From NCBI GenBank assembly GCA_021234155.1, contig JAJEKV010000265.1:1-64000 (forward strand): a DNA stretch of 64,000 nucleotides, given 5' to 3'. Below the pieces are notes generated by a model. It was not told the origin of the DNA. It made no database searches and worked only from the letters and a program-made list of their open reading frames with translations. The position numbers and the translations under genes are program-made. This document shows, piece by piece, positions 13,680-24,049 of this stretch (positions within the stretch are counted from its first letter, which is position 1; each line of letters opens with the position of its first letter). The stretch is from Isoetes taiwanensis. Lineage: Eukaryota; Streptophyta; Lycopodiopsida; Isoetales; Isoetaceae.

Positions 13680-14095
13680 TATAAATTCATAGTTAATGCA
13701 TGGCATGGAATTAAATTATGGTTTTTGGTCAGCTGGCTTCCATGGTCATCACCAGCATACAGGAAAATTTCCAAAATTTTCGGATAAGGTCCAGACCCAA
13801 GCGTTGGGGTTAGAACGGTCCGGGCAGCCCGTTGTTGGGCAAGCATGACTGGCACCCTTCCCCAAGTCAAACAAGGCGACTTTGAATGGCCACCTCAGTA
13901 GAGGGGAGAGTCCCGTCCCCAGGAGACGGACCCCAAAAACGTTCGAGGCGACTGTCGGCACCGCCCACAGGGACTGTATGCTAATGAACACCCTCCCGAA
14001 GCTCAGTTCCCCTATATATCCGACCGTTGAATCCTCCGTTCAAGGATCCAGCCTCAGGACTGTTCAAATAAGCCTAGGGACAAACTTTAATGAGC
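13680..14095 (+). repeat. Strongly diverged copy of the array unit
   Basis: This stretch aligns in order with the junction and first third of an array unit: a form of ataaattcatagttaatgca, the cagctggcttccatgg junction, cggataaggtccagaccc, the cttccccaagtcaaacaagg island, then a gagtcccgtccccaggag island. Identity is clearly lower than between array units, with substitutions as well as indels. It is therefore an older relative lying just outside the homogenised array. It ends just before the putative transposon terminus at 14,130. Confidence 0.75.
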
Positions 14096-14129
14096 TTCAC
14101 ATTAAAAAAAAAGATGCAAAAACAATAAC

Positions 14130-14225
14130 GTCGCTATAACAAAATACGTCGCGGGGACGTCGCGTGCGACGCAGATTTGAAATAACGTCGCATGCGACGT
14201 GACGTCGCATGCGACGCTCTGTAAT
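14130..14225. repeat. Left terminus and CG-rich subterminal palindromes
   Basis: After the terminal gtcgctataacaa come acgtcgcggggacgtcgcg and two tandem copies of a gacgtcgcatgcgacg type motif. Each copy is nearly self-complementary around tcgcatgcga. The density of CpG contrasts with the AT-rich flank at 14,096-14,129. Comparable motifs occur near the other end of the putative element. Confidence 0.65.
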
Positions 14226-14394
14226 ATTTTGAACCAGGGCGGCGGCTTTTTCCGGAACTTCTTTTTGCCCTACTTCTTCAAGGTTCTTGGCGATCCGGTG
14301 GCTAGTACCCCGATCTACGCAAGCAACTATTCTAAGGTTAGTATATCATGTTTTTAGATTGAATAGTTTTTTTTGGATTGAATGGTGCATGCCC
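14226..14394 (+). other. Possible exon remnant inside the element
   Basis: One frame is open from about 14,256 to a possible GT donor at 14,336 (actattctaag then gttag). It would encode a short stretch rich in Phe and Tyr. No family is recognised, and the call rests only on an open frame plus a donor-like site. Confidence 0.2.
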
Positions 14395-15190
14395 AACCTT
14401 CCTCTTTTTTGGTTTCCTCTTCTTCTTTGTTCTTGATTTTTTTTTCTTCCCATTCTTCCATGCCTCGTTCATTCTTCCTCCTTCTTTCTTTTTCTCATGC
14501 TTCATTTCTTCCTCATTCTTCCTCATGCTTCATTTCTTCCTCCTTCTTCCATGCTTCATTCTTTCCTCATTCTTTCTTCCCATATTTCTTCTTTCCTCAT
14601 TTCTTTCTCATTCTTTCTTCCTCATTCTTTCTCATTTCTTTTCTTCCTCATGCTTTCTCATTCTTTATTCCTCACTCTTTCTCATTCTTCCTCATTCTTT
14701 CTCATTTCTTGCTTTCTCATTTCTTTCTCATGCTTTCTCATTTCTTTCTCATTTCTTTCTCATGCTTTCTCATTTGTTTCTCATTTCCATTCTTTCTCAT
14801 GCTTTCTCATTCCTCATTCTTTCCCCTCCCTTCCCTCATTTCTTTCTTCTCTTCCCTTCCTTATTCTTCATTCTTTTTAATTTCATTTCTTCATTCTTCA
14901 TTTGTTTCTTATTCTTCACATTTCTTCCTCACTTTCCATTCGATCCTTTTCTTTCCCTTCCCTTATTTCTTCCTTCCATTCTATTCCCTTCCCTTCTCTT
15001 ATTTCCTCTTATTTTTCTTCATTCTTTCTTGTTTCTTCTCTTATTTCTTCTCTATTCTATCCTTATTTCTTCCCTTCTATTCTCTTATTTCTTTCTCTTG
15101 TTTTATTTCTATCTCTTGTTTTCTATCCCCCCCTTTTTTCCTTTCTTTTCTTCTTGATCTTTTTCTTCTTTGTTCTTATTCTTCTAATGC
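14395..15190 (+). repeat. 800-bp polypyrimidine (TTC/CTT/TCAT) low-complexity tract
   Basis: The plus strand is almost entirely C and T, with only scattered A (as cat or att) and hardly any G. It is built from irregular units such as tttcttcctcattc and tttctcatgc. All three plus frames stay open for long distances because stop codons need A or G, so the Phe/Ser/Leu-rich translations here are composition artefacts. The strand asymmetry is extreme for its length. Confidence 0.9.
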
Positions 15191-15330
15191 TTTGTTACTA
15201 CATTTGCGTGACTTTCTATTACGATTTGGACCGGCACAGGATCTTGTACCGCAGCGTCCTTATTTTGGTAAGTAGTTGATCGCACTTGCATTTTATTTTT
15301 ATAGTTTTAAGTAGGTTAAAAAAATTGATG

Positions 15331-15720
15331 GAGTGGCTTGTTCAAGGGCACGGGTCGGCTCCACCTAGAGTGGGGAGGACCATGTACCCGGGTTCGAAGT
15401 CCACTTTCACTACAATCATAAATGTTTCCTAGGTTAATGAGTGGCTTGTTCAAGGGCACGGTCGGCTCCACCTAGAGTGGAGAGGACCACGTAGCCGGGT
15501 TCAAGTCCACTTCGGTTCCACTTGTTATTTTTAGGTTTAAAATAAAATTGTAGTGGCTTGTTCAAGGGCACGGTCGGCTCCACCTCTAGCGGAGAGGACT
15601 AGGTGTCCGGGTCCAAGTCCACTTTTCTTCTCATTCTTAGGTAGATGTGGCTACGGCAAGGACATGGTCGGCTCCACCGCGAAGGTGGGGAGGACCAGTG
15701 TTGGGCCTTAGTTCACGTTT
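15331..15720 (+). repeat. Four-copy ~108-bp tandem repeat with tRNA-like layout
   Basis: Copies begin near 15,331, 15,439, 15,550 and 15,645; the last is the most diverged. Each holds gagtggcttgttcaagggca, then ggtcggctccacc, gaggacca, and ccgggttc-aagtccact. The first copy contains gggttcgaagtcc, close to a pol III B box (GGTTCGANNCC). The gtggcttgttcaaggg segment sits where an A box would be. The start (agtgg) and the end (ccact) are complementary like an acceptor stem. A tandemised tRNA-derived SINE head is the simplest reading; no functional tRNA is claimed. Confidence 0.6.
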
Positions 15721-16286
15721 ATTGTCGATTTTAGCTAGAGGTAGCTAGGGCTAGGTTAAGTTAAAGAATCGGATGATTCCCTTCACACCCGTGCTAGTTA
15801 AAAAAAATAGGTTAGGCTAACTTAATGTAGTACTAATTAGCACTAAAAGCGTTAGTAAAAAATAACTTAACTAATTAACTAAATTATTTGAACATGTCTA
15901 GTTAAGTTAGCCAAAGGCATAAAAAAATTATATGTACAATTAACTAAACTTAAAGTGACCTCTATAGTGCTAATTTCTAATTTAGTTAATTTTTTAGTTA
16001 ATTTTGCTAACTAATCCGAACAAGGTGCGAAGATAAGTTTAGGTAGTGTTTTTGGTTAAAAAAGTTAACTAAATTTTGGGACTATCTGCTAACTAATTAA
16101 CTAGTAAAACGAATGTAAATTGACCGTGGGTCTGAATACCCTAATCTAACCTATTTAGTTTTTCTTGTTTCTTCTTCTTTTTTTTCTTGCTTTTGGGGCC
16201 GGGGGTCGGATAAGGTATTAGTCGCCATAGAGCGTGTTATAAGTAATGATTATATGGTCTGCATACATGTTTGATATTGTCGTATT
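15721..16286. other. AT-rich stretch with ttagttaactaatt motifs
   Basis: No gene is seen. Between about 15,790 and 16,110 the sequence repeatedly uses ttagttaa, aactaattaacta and gctaactaatccgaac in both orientations, as in AT-rich MITEs of the Tourist/hAT kind. I cannot fix the ends or a target duplication. A further open frame at 16,287-16,529 has no recognisable domain. Confidence 0.35.
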
Positions 16287-16707
16287 ATGTTGCATTTACT
16301 TTGTGCATGCTTGGCTTTTGAATATATCTTGCAATTAAATTTCATTAAGGCGCTTATTTTAGGGCGACGCCGCTATCGCCTAATAGAACCAGAGAACAAA
16401 AGGTACGGCATCCAGATAAAAACAACAAGATTAGGCATCGAATACGCAAATCGAAACACGTGGCATCGGAACTTTGTTGACATCGGGACTGCCGGTCGAA
16501 ATCGATTCTACTGGCCGGCATTTCTCTAATTCTATTGGCGGCATCGAACTATTGGATCCCTCTTTTTGATTTGAATACCCGATGTCGGCGGAAAGGCCAA
16601 GACACGGCTCATGTCCCGTAAAAAGACAATCCGGAGGATCTCGATTGCAATGAGCTTCCGGCTAATTCGGCTAGCCGGATCTCAAGGCTTCGGGGAAGAA
16701 TTGAGCT

Positions 16708-16862
16708 TCACGAGAAGAATTCAAAGGCAGCGGGGATGAAATCAAAACTCTGAAACTTGGCATGGAGGAATTGAAGGAAATGATTCTTGAATTGAGAGAT
16801 GAGCAAGGAGAATTGCGAGAAGAACAAGGAGAAAGGCCAAATCGTTGCCCAAATTTCATCTA
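16708..16862 (+). pseudogene. LINE ORF1-like coiled-coil fragment
   Basis: One plus-strand frame reads a run of alternating Glu/Leu/Lys residues (…GMEELKEMILELRDEQGE…) ending at a TAA at about 16,860. It is a charged coiled coil of the same style as the ORF1-like protein of the second LINE (59,024-59,446, minus strand). The upstream and downstream parts of ORF1 are not recognisable. Its position directly upstream of the endonuclease supports the assignment. Confidence 0.45.
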
Positions 16863-17309
16863 ATGTAGAGCAGCCAGATGCTAAAATTTCTTGAGAGGGC
16901 TTCTTGAACAAGAAGACCGTGCATCCGAGTATAAAAATCTAATAGTGTGCGGCTGGGCGAACAAGAAGGTGAGATTACTTACGCTATTGTTGATGATTTC
17001 TTTAAAAATACTATGCATGTAGTAGATCCGAGGAGTCATCTACTCTAGGAGACCGGGCAAAAAGCGGATGTGAGAACTTCGTCCTATTTTGTTGAAATTT
17101 GGCACAATTGAAGCTAAGACACGGATCATCCAACACGGGGAGCCATTTAAAGGGACGAGAGAATCGGCTCAATGATGATCTAACTATTGAAGAATGAAAA
17201 AGAGCATAAGATGCTTACGGAAGAAGTAAAGAGACTGGCGAGGGAAAAATGCTTACATTGTAAACAATAAGCTAGTCACAAGGAAACAAGCATAGGAATT
17301 AGCAGCCCT

Positions 17310-18090
17310 CAGGTTTCTAGTTTGGAATGTGCATGGTTTATGCGAAGACACCATTTTAAGTAATATGCAGTTGTTTCAGGGATATGATATTCTGGCATTA
17401 AATGAAACTTGGGAACACGAAACCAATAGACTTTTAGAAATCCGAGGTTTTTCTCTTGTGGACTCGGTTTGGAATGCATTGGGTACCAGCAGAAGAGGAT
17501 GGGGTGGAATTGCATGTTATGTCAAGAAAGATTTACAAAAAACAGTCTCAGTGGTTAGTAAAGACAAATTCTCTCAGTATATATGGCTAAAGATAAAGAA
17601 TAGTTACGCTGAAATTTATGTGGCATTGGTATATTTTTGCTCCACTCGAACCTTATCCCCTTTTGTCTATTCTACGGTTGGGCTACATGCAGAGGATCCA
17701 TTCATGCATCTTGCAGCAGACATATCAAAATTTAGAGAATCTGGTATGGTGTTTATTGCAGGAGACCTTAATGGTCGTGTAAGCGATAAGCAAGCAGTTC
17801 TTTTATCTGAAGAAAAGAATCCGATATGGCTACTTGAGCAAGCAGATCAGCGACTTAGTTGGCCTCGTAAGTGCGTAGATCGGATCACCAATAATATGGG
17901 CAAGCATATCATTGCCTTATGCGAGGCATTCAATTTCATCATATTTAATGGGATCACTAATTATCCCAATTCCAGTGGTTTCACATATCATCAGATTAAT
18001 GGTAGCAGTACAATTGATTACCTTATCGGAGACCCAAATGCATTGGCACAAGTAACAGATTTTTGTTTGCTAGGCAAAAACGGATTCTGA
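17310..18090 (+). pseudogene. LINE endonuclease domain (exonuclease-endonuclease-phosphatase fold)
   Basis: The open frame begins with FLVWNVHGL at about 17,310, the usual start of a LINE endonuclease. It continues with an ALNETW segment (catalytic Glu region), GWGGIACYVKK, FIAGDLNGRV (the GDxN motif), and a C-terminal block with TIDYLIGDPNAL. The ATG at 17,329 is internal to the domain, so it is not the true start. The frame stops at 18,088-18,090, just before the SDH motif, which is displaced to another frame (gattctgatcatgtacc: SDHV). About 253 residues are open; the domain is nearly whole but the ORF2 is not. Confidence 0.85.
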
Positions 18091-20110
18091 TCATGTACCT
18101 TATGTGTTTAACTTGGCTATGAAAATTAAAAAGAAAAGTGTCCACGGCGATTACCTCATCAAGGCTGAAACTATGCTACAAGCTTGCGGATGAATATCAA
18201 AAAGCATTAGGCGCTAAGTTGGTAAATATGCAATGGCAAGGGTCGCTAAGGGGACAGAAGCAAAACTCTCATGAATCTTCGTTGGACCGGCCGCGAGGGC
18301 TATATTTGGGCTCCACGAAAGCCAAAGAAGCCGGAATGGTTACATAGTAAATGGTTTGACTTGGATTGTAGAGCAGCAAAAGGCTGTGTGGAAACAATCA
18401 AGGATCTGTTAAACTTGCCGGTTATAAAAAGCTTGTCAAGCGGAAGAAAAGAGCACGGATGAGAAAGCATCTTGAGATGCTTATGCATGAAATGGATACA
18501 GATCAAAAAGTTTTTAACCCGATCTAGAAAGCAACAATCGACGGGAGAAATTTCAGAGGATTTGTTAGCTTGGGTATGCAAATTATATAATCATACCGGA
18601 TGGAGCAGGATGGCATGTGAGGGGTGATAGCACGCCCATTTTCACCATACGGGATGTACATGAAGCTTTGAAGACTATGGGCAATGGCGAGCTAGCGACT
18701 CGAATGGTCTATCATCGAATTGTTTAAATGGGGAGGTAAGTCGCTTCATGCCCTTTTAGCGGATATCGTAATGATACCCTCTTGGCTGGTCACTTTCATG
18801 AATGGTGCTTGAATAGAGTAATTCCAATATATAAATCAGGAGACAGAGATGATATAAAGAACTATCATACGATCCTTGTGGGTAGTGTGTTTGCTAAGTT
18901 ATTTGCATCAATGGTTGAAAAAAAACTTACAGATTGGGGCGAGACTCTCATGATGGGCGAGCAATTGGCCAGCGAGGTTTTAGAGAAGCATACTCTACAC
19001 TTGATCATTTGGCAACTTTGAGAGTGTGGTGAGGGTGCAAAGGGAGCCGAAATAAAAAGATATTTTGCTTTCATTGACCTAACTAAGGCATTTGACATGG
19101 TAAGAAGAAAAGATCTTGCTACGTTTAGAACTTTGCGGGTGCCATTGGAAATAAGGAAGGCGATCACTGTCTCTACAATGAGGTTCTTGTTAAACTCTCT
19201 TTCCCCTTTACGGGACTGAATGCATAGAGAATACTGATTGGAGTAAAGCAAGGGTGTCCTTGTTCACCAACACTCTTTGGCCTATTTATTGATGAGTTGG
19301 AGGGATGGTTGGCTAGACTCGGTGGTGATGGAGTAAAACTAGGTAAGTATGTTGTGCGAGTTATTACTTTTTGCTGATGACATAGTTTTGATTTCCAAAA
19401 GCTGGCGAGGGTCTTTAAGCACTTGAATGTGCTACATGAATTACGTGGAGCATAAAAGTATGCTAATCAACGTGGACAAATCCAAGATAATGGTGGTTGG
19501 TGGTGAGATTCAACCACTTTCACGGTTGGAGGATACCTTTGAAACGGTGGTGAATATAAATATCTTGGCATTGATATAACCAATGATTCTGGTGGACACT
19601 AGCAGCCCTAAGAGAGCTTACGGAGGCCTTAGGGCTTACTATAGCATGATGCACCAATGCAAAGTGAACAATTTTGAGCAAATGGAATCTCGAGGAAATT
19701 TGCTTTTTGGCATCTGGTGAAGCCTGTAGTATTGTATGGCAGCCCTATATGGGGGCACTGGACTTTCTAAAAAAAATCTTTGGTTAGAGATTGAAAAGAT
19801 TCAGAAACGATTCCTTCTTTGGGAACTAGGTGTGAAACCTCAAACACCGTATTGCATGCTCCTTGCAGAAGCGGGCTTATTGCCCTTAGAGGTAGAGGGA
19901 CTTTGCAGAACCATCACTTACGTAAATAAGATTTTGGCCATGGACTCTGATAGGTGGCCAAGGTTGGCATTGGAACAGTCAAGAGATAGAGGGTGGTATG
20001 CTGATATAAGAAAGTGGGCTGCTAGATGGCTTGGATATGGGATATGGCCAACCTCAACGAAGTTTAAAGAAGTGCATGAGCAGGGTAGCAAGCATAGCGA
20101 TTGAAGACTA
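18091..20110 (+). pseudogene. LINE reverse transcriptase, multiply frameshifted
   Basis: Motifs survive in separate frames: IPIYKSGDRDDIKNYH (fingers, about 18,820-18,870), FIDLTKAFDMV (motif A, about 19,070), GVKQGCPCSPTLFGLFIDEL (about 19,243), LLFADDIVLIS (catalytic YADD-type box as FADD, about 19,363), and a thumb/connection region with WELGVKPQTPYCMLLAE (about 19,818). At least five frameshifts separate them. Order and spacing match the second LINE. No activity is expected. Confidence 0.85.
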
Positions 20111-20282
20111 TGTGGCAATTAAGTGTAGAAGGAGACACAAAAAGCGATTTTACATAGAAGAGATAAATGACTTAAAGGACTACACTAGCCAAGCATACTT
20201 AACCTCTCATATCAGCAGAAAAAAAAAGAATGTTAATCTCTCATTTCGGTTTGTCGTCTCATAATTTGCATATTGAGACAAA

Positions 20283-20555
20283 GTGAGAATGTATGGATTA
20301 GCTCGTGAAGAGCGTTTTTGTCCCGGTTGTCTAGACCCCAAGTTGGAGACAGAAAAACATGCTTTACTAGAATGCTACTCTTATGAGTATATAAGAGTCA
20401 AGCATGGAATTAACATGTCTACATTGAAGGAGCTATTTGATCTTCCTGCGCATATCCTGAGCTCATATATTAGAGAAGTGTGGAGAGAACGAGAAGACAT
20501 AATTTGTCTGTTCAATCTTATGGAAGATTATGAATCTAATAATGCTCTAGAATGA
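20283..20555 (+). pseudogene. LINE ORF2 C-terminus with Cys/His motif
   Basis: The frame reads RFCPGCLDPKLETEKHALLEC, a CxxC…HxxxxC putative zinc-binding motif, followed by a segment parallel to the tail of the minus-strand LINE (ISASTLLEFF there, MSTLKELFD here). It ends in TGA at 20,553-20,555. The 3' UTR of about 65 bp then leads to the (ATT)n tail. Confidence 0.75.
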
Positions 20556-20622
20556 GCGCAATAATAGTCTTGTAAAACTTTTGCCATAGAGGCCTGGGGG
20601 CCTAAATGGCTTGATTAATACA

Positions 20623-20646
20623 ATTATTATTATTATTATTATTATT
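20623..20646 (+). repeat. (ATT)n tail of LINE copy 1
   Basis: About eight ATT repeats directly follow the LINE 3' UTR (gcttgattaatacaatt) and mark its 3' end. Confidence 0.9.
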
Positions 20647-20651
20647 TTGTT

Positions 20652-20909
20652 TTGTTTGTAGGCATAAAAATGGCCTCAGTAAGGACAGAGATGCTTAGTG
20701 AAATTAGGCGCATCCTCATCAATCAAATATGCGCACAGACCGACCCGGAACGACATATGCAACCTGATGATCGAATTAACCGTTTTGTAGCATCAGTTGA
20801 GAAAGAATGTCGGTCTGAATTATGTGGGAGGTGGCCAGAGCATGAGTCTGAGTTGGAAGATATGATGAGAAAGAACTTAAAGTCTTGGGTTTGCAATCGA
20901 GCGAATTGA
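20652..20909 (+). CDS. Short ORF of unknown function beside LINE tail
   Basis: An open frame of 85 residues; the more likely ATG lies at 20,670 (MASVRTEMLSEIRR…). It is preceded by a pyrimidine/T-rich acceptor-like ttgtttgtag at 20,652-20,661. It may therefore be the 5' exon of the broken gene that continues with the kinase-like remnant downstream. It is charged, Glu/Arg-rich and predicted helical, with no domain I recognise. Hypothetical. Confidence 0.3.
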   Translation: MFVGIKMASVRTEMLSEIRRILINQICAQTDPERHMQPDDRINRFVASVEKECRSELCGRWPEHESELEDMMRKNLKSWVCNRAN

Positions 20910-21076
20910 GGATGCTACTTAAGTATAAAGTGCCACTTATGAGCCCCTATCTTTGAGGCATACGTGGGGACGATGGGCTAATTCGTGGCGAAGTGCAAAG
21001 GTCCGACGCCAAAGATCACAAGATGGCGATGCTTGTCTCAATGATGAGCAATTGAAGGAGTTAGATAGTATTATCC

Positions 21077-22000
21077 ATGGTGGGAGCTCTATTGGTGCGA
21101 GGGGCTAGATTATCATTACATGCTCATGATAAATGTCTTTGCATTTATTGGCCAACATTCCCGTGGATCTTTGTTGGAGTTGTAAAGTGCATTGGTAGTA
21201 AAACAAGGCGCGGACATACCAAATCCGGATCTTGGGAACCACGTACTTTAATCAAGATGATTATTATCTGGCATTGTGTGGAGGCCAAGATAGAGCTGCA
21301 TCATGGTTGTTGGGTGACAAGTATATCCGTTTCAAGAGCCCAAGTCCAAAGCATTGGCCACACCCTTGGACTTGCCCCCGAGGTCTTTTGTGGAGATGAG
21401 CCACGAGGGGACCAATGGTAGTCCTGCCATTCATGAATGGAGGAACCTTTGCAATTACTTGACCATCTTCCGAGCCAATTCTCTTCTTATAGGAGATGGT
21501 CAAATGCAATGCATAGTGCTCCAAGAAGGGCTGATATGAAGATAAGTGCGGAGTGGAAAGCCAAAATGAGACTCGTGTATAAGTACGTCCCAGAAATAGC
21601 TCTCGCTCTTGCAGAAGGAGTCTATGCCATCCACGCTCCAGGTTGGACACACACAAAGCTCAATTGCAAAAAGGGTCAAACTCCATTTTGATGACTCCCT
21701 TACAAATGTGTGGGTGGCTATTGGTGATTGGGACACGGCCCTCGTTTTTTTTTTTTGCAAGGGCGAATGCCCAAATTGAAGAGCCGTTATACACTACAAG
21801 ATGGAGCAGTGCGATATCCTTGGTGGGAGAAGAGAGTTTTTACATCATCATCAGATGACCAAGCATCATGGGGGCATGAGATATCTGACATATATTCCCT
21901 GGGCTACATTTACGAGATGCTCCTTGATTTTGTCCAGGCAATGCGGCTTATGGGGTTGTGTGTTGAGATAAACCCAACCGGCCCGATACTCTAGCACATT
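21077..22000 (+). pseudogene. Kinase-like domain pseudogene
   Basis: Three consecutive pieces in different frames resemble a protein-kinase C-lobe. At 21,540-21,690 is EIALALAEGVYAIHAPGWTH, in the position of helix E and the catalytic loop (H-x-T-K-L-N instead of HRDxKxxN). At 21,678-21,745 is VWVAIGDWDTALV, where DWD stands in place of DFG. At 21,870-21,940 is HEISDIYSLGYIYEML, matching the DxWSLGxxxxEM motif of helix F. The N-lobe is not recognisable, although 21,077-21,421 is open. Frameshifts and an A/T run (21,747-21,757) break it. Either a degraded pseudokinase cargo gene of the surrounding element or a dead host gene. Confidence 0.45.
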
Positions 22001-22359
22001 GGACATCATCCAACATATGAAGGTCCAAATGATGATGGATAGAGAGCTGGTGCACATGGATCGCCCATCTATTGCTTTCGCGTCGTCGATGTGTTCAAAG
22101 CAGGGGGGCTTTCTTCCGATATAGTTGTGAGAGAGAGCGACATATGAAGTGTGGTGATCCACTTGAGATGGCTAAGCCTCTTTGTTAAATGCTTGCAAGA
22201 AGTGATTAATATAATTTTGTCTTCCTATTTGAGGCTTGTTGCAACCAATAAATGTTTTTAGTCAAAATTACTAATGAAAAAAGTAATTTATTAATCAAAA
22301 AATTATTATTAATGGTAAATAAATTATTAATCATAACTTGTAGATAAAGTGTCGATTCT

Positions 22360-22660
22360 AGACGTCAAACCCTAGGTTTTGTGTGCTACATCATCAAACC
22401 CTAGATTGTAAATGCCATGTGGCACAATCTAGGGTTTGATGATGGCACACATAAGCTAGGGTTTGATGACATGGCACTTACTATGATGTGGCAATAGGAA
22501 GTCGCGACGTGACACAACCTAGGGTTTGATGATGTGCCACATAGCGTAGGGGTTTCATGATGTGGCACTAAAAAATGCCACGTGGGATAATTTAGGGTTC
22601 GGTGTATGACATGATACATGGCACGATAATATGGCAACCTAGAGTTCGATATGCACCCCA
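22360..22660 (+). repeat. Minisatellite built on ctagggtttgatgatg
   Basis: The motif tagggtttgatgatgtggca (or its complement catcatcaaaccctag) appears about seven times at irregular 40-60 bp spacing, often beside a gccacgt or ggcacaat segment. The aaaccctag core resembles the plant telo-box/telomere-like heptamer. Neighbouring copies lie in both orientations at the left edge (22,366-22,440). Confidence 0.7.
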
Positions 22661-23356
22661 TACATATATACGAGATACTTTTCTAATATAAATAAGAAGA
22701 TAAGAATATAAATTTAGGTATTTATTCAAAGACACTTGTTCAAAGCCTTTCTCTCGCTAATTCTCGTTATGTTCAAATTAATATATATAGTCATGGCGAG
22801 GCTCAATTCTTAGCGGTTTTCCTCATTGTGGCCCTCTTTACGCTGATGCAATATTCATGGCATTATCGTCTCCCCTCCGCCCCGGTCAAGGCGGTCAAGG
22901 CTGCGATAAGTCTGCGGGGCTCATTAGTGGCACATTTGAACCATAAAAATACTATTTTTCATCTGTATGGTTTGTAAGTATCATTCTATTATTGCAACCA
23001 ATATCATTCATGGTTATCAAATGTTTCTCTCACAATTTCTTTTGATCTAGGTGTGCTCTTTTTCTCGCGATGAATAGAGGTAATCATAATCGTCACGGAG
23101 AATGAGCAAAGGCGAAGGTAAGTATTTATATAGTTTTTATTATCGCTTTACCCTCTAATTAGGTATGTGAGTTTATGCATGGAGTTTTAATTTGTTGTGT
23201 AGAGGAAAGGGACGAGTTTAGAGAAAATAGGAGGAGGACTCCACGAGGTAGGGGCAATCGTCTTTGATGTTCCTCCAAGGCGCCAACCTCCACCTATCAC
23301 TACACAGCAGGTTTGGGTATTAAGATAGCTTTTTATAAAAATAATAAATAAATGAA
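22661..23356. other. No recognisable gene
   Basis: AT-rich sequence with a TATA-like acatatatacg stretch at 22,660-22,675. Short donor/acceptor-like pairs lie around 23,110-23,270 (aag|gtaagta, tgtgtag|agg, gag|gtagggg). Small exons of the fragmentary gene to the right may lie here, but no protein family is visible. Confidence 0.4.
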
Positions 23357-23955
23357 TTGTTTTTGCATGATATTTGTGCTTCTAAGCTCCTCCTAGCGCC
23401 CCGCCTTCCTGTAAACATGTCTCCGCCGAGAGAGACCAAATTGCAAGCATATTTTGCTTCTTTGACACTAACGCCGGTTAAGCGACCTCCCGCTCCTATT
23501 CCCCAGCGACATAGTGTTGATTATCGGCCTCCACGTTCTCGCGAGAATATTGAGAATGCTAGATGTAGTATGGACTCCGTTCTAGGCAAGAGGCGGGGAG
23601 CAGATTTTTCTAATGCAAGGAACTTGGGCGAAGATTTCAACGAGGTAAATATATATCCACTACGCACCAAACATTTCTTTGGTTGCGGCATGTTAAAGAT
23701 GCTCATTCTCTCATTACTTCAGGTCAAGAAGTAGTGGAGCAACAGATCACTCACAGCGTTCAAGATCGCGGCGATCATCGCAGGGGTTCGGGATCCAAGA
23801 ACATGGTCGCCGCTTCGACTTGGAGAGGGAAGGATCCCGACGGCGTCCGTGTCAGCGAAGAAGAGCGTCCATTTCGCTTTGTTTTAGACCGTAAGTCTGC
23901 GGGTGATTTGGCCCCGAATATACCCGACTATCATATTAATAATAATTTTTTGATG
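23357..23955 (+). CDS. Putative two-exon gene fragment, unknown function
   Basis: A first open block (best ATG 23,417, MSPPRETKLQAYFASL…) runs to a donor-like gag|gtaaata at 23,645. A polypyrimidine acceptor ttacttcag ends at 23,722. A second open block (GQEVVEQQITHSVQDRG…) continues to another donor, gat|gtaagtt, at about 23,955. The product is basic, with Pro/Arg-rich and Arg/Gly/Ser-rich stretches as in disordered regions. The splice sites are convincing but no domain is. It lies inside the putative CACTA-like element and may belong to it. Confidence 0.35.
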
Positions 23956-24049
23956 TAAGTTATGTGAACATATTATTTAAGATATCAACCTTAAATATTA
24001 GTACTTTGTCATCTAAATTTGTTGTTTTGTTCATTCTCTTCACTTAGAA

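Larger units (their letters stand above)
16690..20646 (+). mobile_element. Degenerate LINE retrotransposon (LINE copy 1)
   Basis: Order along the plus strand: coiled-coil ORF1 remnant, apurinic-type endonuclease, reverse transcriptase with recognisable motifs, a C-terminal Cys/His motif region, a short 3' UTR, and an (ATT)n tail at 20,623-20,646. That is the standard structure of a plant non-LTR element with 3' microsatellite tail. Coding parts are broken by many frameshifts and stops. It shares exact motif wording with the LINE at 55-59 kb (for example GVKQGCP-SPTLFGLFI), so the two are one family. The 5' boundary is not defined; 16,690 is where ORF1-like coding first appears. The tail abuts a splice-acceptor-like ttgtttgtag, so insertion into an intron is possible. 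Confidence 0.85.

Noticed and set aside
14378-15279. ORFs of 125-297 codons rich in Phe, Ser and Leu
   Set aside because: They lie in the polypyrimidine tract, where stop codons are nearly impossible on the plus strand; two frames are open simultaneously.
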